DNA of 43,753 bases from assembly GCF_001949145.1 (NCBI RefSeq), contig NW_019091510.1:289961-333713 (forward strand), in the 5' to 3' direction. Shown here in pieces: positions 36,928 to 43,753 of this stretch (the first letter of the stretch is position 1; every line of letters begins with the position of its first letter). The stretch comes from Acanthaster planci (Eukaryota; Echinodermata; Asteroidea; Valvatida; Acanthasteridae). The notes under the pieces are model-generated. The model was not told the DNA's origin and did no database searches. It saw only the letters and a list, made by a program, of their open reading frames with translations. The position numbers were made by a program, and so were the translations under genes.

Positions 36928-39366
36928 CAAGTGTGATTCACAAACAAAAAAGTGTTATCCAAAAATGGAAGTGGAATGAATATAATGGTACCATTTTATC
37001 TCCCCCCATCTTTTTTTTTTCAAAAATCTCTTTTTAAGAAAAACCTGTGATAATGAGGATGGTAACAACTTGAATCAATGTCCACTTTTGTGTGGAATTG
37101 TCCAAAACAGTAAGTTAGATAAAGATAGTTGACAACTCAGTGCGCACAATGTTTCCTAGCAATTAAGAAGCCAATGGGTGTGTGACAAGGTAGGGAGATA
37201 AAGTCGTTAAAAATCCACTTAAAAAGTTGTTAGTCCCAGGAATCTAATTCCCTTCTTGTGTAAATGAGAATTTATTGCTGAACTGTATTTCTACAGAGAT
37301 TTTAAAATGTCCGTAGCACAATTTTGCAAGACACAAACTTGTAAGATAATGGGCAGACACCATTGCTGTAATTTACTCGTCTATTTTGAAATTGCGTATG
37401 AAAAGCATAGTATTTTATTTGGTCTTTTTCTTTGTCTGTTTGGCAGGTTTTCCTTTGCTGTTTTTTTTTTCAGTAACTTGTTTTATTATCTACCGGTGCA
37501 TATGCTAATTCTATTTCTGTTTAGAAGAATCAAAGGCGACATGCTTTACCTGTAGAGACTGCTCTAATCCATTCCATTGCATTGCCACTGGGAAATGTTT
37601 GAATGTAATTTGCTTATAAGATACAGTATTATGGCGTCTTCAAAGTTAGTTGAATATTTTTGATAGCATGCTGAACGGTGCTAATATGAGATAGGCACTT
37701 TCAGATTATTTTGCAACGGAGATACCGATTTATTGGCCATTTCTCTCTCTTTTTTTTATCATTCACTGATGGGATTTTTAAGTATCATTGCTGATCTGAT
37801 GGCTGCATTATTGGTCTGACCAAAATTGAAATTAATGTATTTAAATTGCATTTGGCTGCAGTGCATTTTTCATGCACCTCTGGTCAAACCTTAGTCTGCA
37901 AGTGCTGCACAGCAGTCTTGTGGGGACCGGTTTTGAGTTTTGGGATTTTCAAAACCTTGGCTCATCATCTCAGTTGATTACGGGCATGGGGTTATGATAT
38001 CAGACCCCTGGCTTGGGAATTCTTTTGATTCACTAAGGTCCATTTTCTGTTTTGTATGAAACCCAACACTGCAATGTAATTTTGAACCAAACGACTCTGG
38101 AGTTTGATATGAATCGGTGGCTAGAGACAAAGCCAGGGTCAGGGAAATGGGCACAAATGCACAAGAACCAGAATTTGTGTTTACACAACAAACTCCACAT
38201 TGTTTGCTTTCATTTTTAATAGGCAAAGGCTAATTGTGTATGCAAGAAAAAAATACTGTGTGCCCCAAGATGTATGAGGCATCCAATGTACACTGGTCTA
38301 GCAACCAGTAGTTTGCATTTCACAGCAAAACTGTGGACCTTAGAGCATGTTTCACTGAGACATGGGTCATTCCTACCCCTGACCAACTGCCCAATTGCCC
38401 TTGTATTGCAAGGAATTTCATTATTTTGCTGTATTTTGGAGGATGTAAACGATTGGTCTTTTTGTTTTTATAAACTGCTTCTGCACTGTCAGACTACACA
38501 CTCATTCCTTTAATGCACTGTGTATTTGAAGGTGTTCTGTTAACTATTTTAGAGAAAATAAATTCACTGGGTGAATCGTTAAGTAAAAGAATATCTAAGT
38601 ATATGAAGTAATACATGTATAAAAGAAGTAATTTGTAGAATATGTAATCATTCTAAAGGGCCAAGACTGTGTAATTAAACACAGTTCTTGTAAATACTTG
38701 TCTATCCCATTTAACCAGATTATAAATTCTAAGGGTGTTTTTAATAATTTGCATATTTTATGAGCAAACGTGGTGTCATCCAAGGCAGAAACGTCAGTGC
38801 TAAAGCTATTTCTACACTAAAGATTGGCCCCAATTTTTGGATATTGTGCGGTTGTATATTTTGATGATTCATTGTTTCAATTCATGATAATTTGGCGTTG
38901 AAGTAAGTGTTCTTAAATGTTTTCAATGATAGTCAGTACTTTCAATGATAGACAAGGTGTTAAAATATCAGTATCACACAATAATGAAAACAATGGTGAT
39001 TTTTGAAATATCTGCATGTTTTGAAATCAATCGTGTTGCCCAATGATGACATGGAGGTGGTCTTTGAATATTCATACACTGTAAAACATGGGGCAAATTA
39101 GTTTCATGGTTCTTTTTCATGTGAGGATTTTTACCCATTTTTAACTCTAGAAAACCTGACACCGCATCAACATTTTACGCTTGACTTTTGTTTTGCGTGT
39201 AGACGCATATCAAATGCAATGAATTATGTACAGACACATGAAAGCATGATGCTTAAGTTTCTTCCTAATCTGGCTCAACCCCTAACTGTAATCCTGGGGT
39301 ATCCTTGCTCCAGTGCATAACGGTCACCCCTTGGCGTACTTTGTTTTCATTGGAAAAGTTATGTTA
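36928..39366. other. Intergenic sequence, AT-rich
   Basis: About 2.4 kb without supported genes. Long poly(T) or pyrimidine runs occur near 37011-37030, 37460-37470 and 37745-37757. There is a short local direct repeat TTTCAATGATAG at 38920 and 38940. No transposon termini were identified. Confidence 0.55.
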
Positions 39367-39368
39367 TA

Positions 39369-41075
39369 CACTACCCTCCAAAAGTTTGGGAACATAATGA
39401 GTCAACAAGTTTGGTTTATGATTACATATGTTTTATTGATATTTTGGTGAAATAATCCACAATCTCTGCAGTAAAATACATTCATATGATGAAATACTTA
39501 ATACTTGTACAGCTGTGTCAGCTTATGCAATGATCATGAACCCATTTGGCCTATTAACAAAAGAAAATACTATTTTTGATGACTTGAGCCATACATGTTT
39601 TTTCAACAACCACTACATTTTTGTTGCTACTCTAGACCTTCTGTTCCTCAAAAAAGCCTCCTTTTGCAGCTGTGACCGCATGGCAGATTCTTGGCATCCT
39701 ATCCATCAATTTTTCTAGATAATCCGGTGAAATATCTTGGCATGCCTACTGATGAAGTAGCTCCTGCAGATTCGTTTGTCTCGTTGGGCATTTCTCCCTT
39801 ACTTTACTGTCCAGTTCTTCCCACAGCAACTCTAAAAGTTTTAAATCTGGCGACTGGGCAGGCCAGTCTACGACAGTCAACACTCCTTGTGACTCTTTCT
39901 TCTCCAAATGTGACTTGCACAGCTGGGACGTATGCTTTGGGTCATTGTCTTGTTGCATGACAAAGTGGGCACCAATCAGACACTGTCCTGAGGGAATGGC
40001 TTGATGTTGGGGTATACTGTGGTATCCATGCTGGTTGAGGACGCCTTCTACTCGATACAAATTGCCCACTTTGCCTGCCCCAAAACTACCCCACACAATG
40101 ACACTTCCTCCTCCATATATGACTGTGGGTTTGATGCATTGTGATTTCATCCTCTCCCCAGGTCTCCGTCGAACGTAGCCAAATACTTTAAATTTTGATT
40201 CGTCTGACCACAGTACCTTCTCCCATTGCTCTCCGGCCCAGTTTCTATACTTCTCAACCCAAGCATACCTTTTCACCTTGTTTTTTCTCTTGAGGAGTGG
40301 TTTCTTCCTGGATACTCGCCCCATCAACCTGCAGCTTTGAGGTGACGGCACACTGTGGGTGAAGAAACAGCCTTCTCTCCAGCTTCCTTACACGTGCTGT
40401 TCAATTCTCAAGTAATTTCTGGACATGCCAAATATCTGTTACATAGGCTGCAAACTCTAAAGTACTTATCTTCGGCTTTAGAAGTTATCTTTGGCCGGCC
40501 GCATCTGTTTCCACATTTGACCCAGTCTCAGCTTTCCTTGCAAGGCAGGTGTAGACTCCATGAAGAGAAATGTTCTGTTTGTTGGCTATTCCGCGCATGC
40601 TGTAGCCTTCAGATCGTAAAACCACCACAGATTAGCGTGTTTCTATGGAAATTTAGCCGTTACTGTCAGCTTCAGATTGTGCAGACCAAGATAAGGGCAG
40701 AGGACCATGCTTTAGGCCTTTTAAACTTCTGATTATATAACAATACTGTGCTCCAAGATCATTGTAACAACATTCAGTTATGCTACTGACACTGTCTACA
40801 CCCAACTTCTCGTTATCCCAAGGTCACCTCCCAATAAAGAAATGTGAATTATGCAATTTCCAGGTGTGGAACACCTAATTATGCAAAATCAACTGACTTT
40901 GGGGAATACCATTACCATAATGTAATCAAACTAAGCCAGAAACAGCGGTTACATCATTAGAATCTATTTCACTGCTGAAAACCTACGACAGCTATCAAGA
41001 ATAGCTCGTGAATAGCATGCGATAATCAAAATTATCTGTTGACTCGTAGTGTTCCCAAACTTTTGGAGGGTAGTG
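39369..41075 (-). mobile_element. Complete but inactive Tc1-like transposon, 1707 bases
   Basis: The ends are exact 25-base inverted repeats beginning CACTACCCTCCAAAAGTTTG, extending imperfectly to about 40 bases (GAGTCAACA motif on both sides). TA dinucleotides flank the unit at 39367-39368 and 41076-41077, the target duplication of Tc1/mariner elements. The transposase is on the minus strand (about 40620-39637) and is broken by stops and frameshifts. The perfect outer repeats suggest a fairly young insertion. Confidence 0.95.
39637..40620 (-). pseudogene. Tc1-like transposase pseudogene (DD38E spacing)
   Basis: Transposase of the Tc1 group, which cuts and pastes its element at TA sites. 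N-terminal helix-turn-helix remnants are EGYSMRGIANKQNISLHGVY and, in another frame, GRPKITSKAEDKYFRV. The catalytic part is open from 40351 to 39746 and shows WSDESKF (first Asp), QQDNDPKHTS (second Asp) and WPAQSPD followed by LLELLWEELD (Glu). Between the second Asp and the Glu I count 38 residues, so the triad is DD38E. Breaks: a frameshift near 40500, TGA near 40411, a one-base shift near 40330, TAG at about 39746. The C-terminus continues past that stop (YLEKLMDRMPRICHAVTAAK). It cannot make a full protein. Confidence 0.9.
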
Positions 41076-41414
41076 TAGCTTGATGTAATAAACATTGCAG
41101 TAGTGGTTGAATAGAGTCTGTATTTATGCAATATGAAACTCGTGCAAGATATATTGTGTCATAGTTTGTACGATGGAAGAAGGTTATTCCATTATTATGA
41201 TTATTACTATTATTATGATGATGTGTCATTGAGAACAATGCTCCCCAGCACTGGAATTGCAAAGTGTCAAAAATAACACGTATATTGACCAATTCGGTTT
41301 TATTTCGAAATCAGTTTCATTTCTTTTACAGTATCCTGTCACTAACACTGACCCCACTAATGCTACATCATTTCCGTATTTTAAATAAGGTGATTTTTTT
41401 TCTGATGCTTCATC

Positions 41415-42360
41415 ATTATTGTCACTGCAAAACTGAAAATATGTCTCAACAATATTTGCCACTGGACGATAGAAAATAAACTTAAATTCAATGGTTTGAA
41501 AAGTGAATTTCTTGTACTGGGATCTCCAAACCAGAAACGTTTTTCTCCAAATGATGTCTGTGTTAAGATCGGTAACACCAATATCTGTCATATCTTTGCC
41601 TGCAACCTTGGGGTTGTATTCGATTGTAATTTAACTTTTCATAGGCACATTTCGCAGGTGGTCTCCACAGGTTTTTTCTATTTGCAAAAGATCGTTGCTG
41701 ATTAAAAATATTTGCCCAGCGATCTTATTAGCATTGTCCATGCCTTTGTAACCTCACGGTTGGATTTTGGCAGTGCATTATATCATTATATCAGCTACAT
41801 TGTTAACAGGAACAAAGAAGAACGAACACATTTCACCAATTCTTTACCATCTACACTGGCTCCCTGTTCAGCAGCGGACTAAATTTAAACTTGTAATATT
41901 TGCTTTCAGAGCCGTTTGGGGCACTGGACCTGCTTATCTCAGTCTCCCACTTCAACAATTTCAATAACAAACTAGAGCTAATTCAGCTCCAATTCTTGAA
42001 TGTAAACGTCCAAAGAAAGTCAGTGTGAGAAATAGAGCATTTAATGTCTGTGCCCCTCGGCTCTGGAATGACTTGCCTGTGTCATGATGACAAATTAAAC
42101 TTTTCACTGATTTTTAAAGCAAATCTTAAGACCTATCTTTTTAATGAAGCATTTGGGATGTTTCCTTAAGAGGTTCGATGTGAACAGTATGTTACATGTA
42201 GTTGTAATGTTTTGCCCTTTTTTTTGTTGTATTTTAACTATTTTTAATGTGAAGCGTCACCGACAATTCAGTTTTAAGTGATGTTTTAGAAATAATTATT
42301 TTTATCCTTATTATTTTCCTTACTGATAGACAACACCACTGGTAAATAAAGATACTGGAT
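41415..42360 (+). pseudogene. Decayed 3' end of a non-LTR retrotransposon (reverse transcriptase C-terminus)
   Basis: Pieces of a LINE reverse transcriptase tail appear in order on the plus strand, in changing frames: KLKICLNNICHWTIENKLKF and SEFLVLGS (about 41430-41525), NLGVVFDCNLTFHRHISQV (about 41608-41665), KYLPSDLISIVHAFVTSRLD (about 41706-41765), HISPILYHLHWLPVQQRTKF (about 41828-41890), then APRLWNDLP (about 42055-42080). These are typical of CR1/L2/Jockey-like elements. A TAAATAAAGATACTGG tail lies near 42342. Frameshifts and stops make it inactive; the 5' part is missing. The exact clade is uncertain. Confidence 0.85.
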
Positions 42361-43450
42361 AAAAACAAGCATCAGTTTTCTTTGTTTTATTTTTCCAATT
42401 TCACAAGCTACAACTACTCATATAAATGTAAGCAACATAAATCAGGTCAATTTTGAACCCTGTGTCTATGAATTTAACAGCATGATACATGAATGTCGGT
42501 TTCCACCCGGCCTTAATAGATTTTCTGATTTATAATTTGTTTTAAGATTTCTTTTAATTTTCATGCTTTATTACACTTTGTTTTGAGTTGCATACAAAAC
42601 ACATAGTACCATTTGTCTGAAAATTTTGCGGATTTAGTACTTAGAAGTTGGGTAGTAATTAATCTTTGAGTTGAGAGGATGGAATTCTGGTACCGAATGG
42701 CTTTGGTTTCCAAGATCAAAGAAATGTCTCAGTTCATGTTTTGCGGAAACTCTGCTTAATGGCAATGTCACTGATAAGTATTTCAATTTCATCAATATTT
42801 GTTGCATAGATTACGCAATTTTACTGGCAGACAGTTGCTTCATCTGTACTGCTTTTAATGCCAAAACATTCACGGTGGTGAAGAAAATCTTTTCACCACA
42901 CCTTGATTGTACATTTAGATTAAAAATGAAATTATTCCTAAATAGATGATTTCATACATTAACAATCGTTTTGATTATAATTCTGTAATAAATTTGCTCA
43001 TTGATGTGTGGTAGGCCATAAATACACATTCTCTTTTGGTCTGCATAATTCCAACAACAAGCAGATAGCATTTAACTTTATGGTTGTCATGCATTGAGTT
43101 TGCAGTAAAGCAAGGGTATACATGGACTACTGAGCTGGCCCTCGTGATTAAAAATGGCCTAAAATGTGAAAAATATGTTCAACTTGATGAGTTCATACCC
43201 ACTAGATGTGGTCACTTATGCAATTCATACACTTGAACTTGGCTGAGTAGGTGGAATACACTGACAGTCCAAGTGCGCTTTGCCTATCCACCAAATACAA
43301 GCTCTAAGAGCTGGAAGAACTAAGCCATAACCAGTGAAGTTGTCTAGAGGTTGGATTGCTGGGCATTTGGGGGTATGATCTTTCAGAAAGCGGTAATGTG
43401 ATACGAACAAACTACTATTTCTCCTGCCTTCAACTTCACCTTGGGGCAAA
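42361..43450. other. Intergenic sequence before the kinase-like gene
   Basis: AT-rich, no supported gene. Open frames at 42671-42949 (plus) and 43225-43488 (minus) have no recognisable similarity. The region directly left of 43458 may include the 3' untranslated region of the minus-strand kinase-like gene. Confidence 0.5.
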
Positions 43451-43457
43451 TGACAAC

Positions 43458-43753
43458 CTACTTCCAGTGTTTGGACAACTTCTTCCACAATTGTGCCATC
43501 GTGGGGCGCTTTCTGAAGTCAATATGCTGACACCGCTTGCCAGTTCTGCGCAGTCGCCAGATTCCTGCTGCCTTTCCAATGTTTATCAGCAGGTCCCCTA
43601 ATGCATAGATCTCGGCAGGCTTGTTGAATGGCGAGTCCCCCTCCATGACCTCTGGAGCCATCTGAGGACACTCCTGGTACATCTGATCAATGAAGTGCTC
43701 TGGGATACGCAGCCAGGGTCCTGCCACTTCAAGACATGCATTACCCAGATCAA
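43458..43753 (-). CDS. Protein kinase-like domain, C-terminal part (gene continues off the right edge)
   Basis: Read on the minus strand, the last 97 residues of a protein kinase fold are visible, ending in TAG at 43460-43458. They open with DLG (a DFG variant, visible residues 1-3) and reach MAPEVMEG, the APE motif, at residues 31-38. PFNKPAEIYALGDLLINIGK follows (subdomain IX, with Glu where Asp is usual), then FRKRPTMAQLWKKL (subdomain XI arginine). The protein stops about 10 residues after the domain. No intron is needed in this part. The glycine loop, lysine and HRD motif are off the window, so whether it is an active kinase cannot be judged. The family is not identified. Confidence 0.75.
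   Translation of the reverse strand, partial: DLGNACLEVAGPWLRIPEHFIDQMYQECPQMAPEVMEGDSPFNKPAEIYALGDLLINIGKAAGIWRLRRTGKRCQHIDFRKRPTMAQLWKKLSKHWK

Noticed and set aside
42671-42949. 92-codon plus-strand frame after the LINE remnant
   Set aside because: No recognisable motif; neither the reverse transcriptase tail nor a host gene continues into it.
43225-43488. 87-codon minus-strand frame overlapping the kinase-like C-terminus
   Set aside because: It overlaps the kinase-like frame out of phase and has no similarity; it probably covers the 3' untranslated region.
1-43753. Bacterial-type defence systems, CRISPR arrays or operons
   Set aside because: The window is a eukaryotic, intron-rich locus. 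The regularly spaced repeats are tandem duplications or transposon arms, with no spacer structure.

Overview
This is an animal nuclear genomic window. The genes are split into short exons with GT/AG introns, the introns are full of non-autonomous DNA transposons, and there are two assembly gaps (16378-16613 and 30699-30979). The base composition, frequent TACATGTA and TAGGCCTA palindromes, and the foldback repeats suggest a marine invertebrate deuterostome. I lean towards an echinoderm, possibly a sea star, but amphioxus or another lineage cannot be excluded from the sequence alone.

Layout. The left edge (1-148) is the end of a TTAA-flanked miniature transposon. The first two coding exons of EXOSC4 (RRP41, exosome core ring subunit) lie on the minus strand at 1651-1481 and 772-566; the rest of that gene is off the left edge. 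A 4.5-kb divergent intergenic region follows. Most of the window (6187-35581, plus strand) is one gene, OPLAH, the ATP-dependent 5-oxoprolinase of the gamma-glutamyl (glutathione) cycle. I resolved 28 coding exons by reading frame, splice sites and protein similarity. One further small exon, of about 25 codons, must lie in the second gap. The visible exons give 1281 residues, or about 1306 with the missing exon, matching the usual length of animal 5-oxoprolinase.

Downstream of OPLAH (35.6-43.4 kb) is gene-poor sequence. It holds a TTAA miniature element with a tiny nested poly(A) insertion, a complete but decayed Tc1-like transposon of DD38E spacing with exact TA-flanked ends (39369-41075), and the decayed 3' end of a non-LTR retrotransposon (about 41415-42360). 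At the right edge, the C-terminal half of a protein kinase-like domain enters from outside on the minus strand (43753-43458).

What stands out: the EXOSC4/OPLAH head-to-head pair, which matches a neighbourhood also found in humans; an unusually dense and varied set of miniature transposons (TTAA/piggyBac-like, pogo-like, hAT-like and several foldback families) inside OPLAH introns; and an element in the divergent promoter region. I see no bacterial-type system, CRISPR array or RNA gene.
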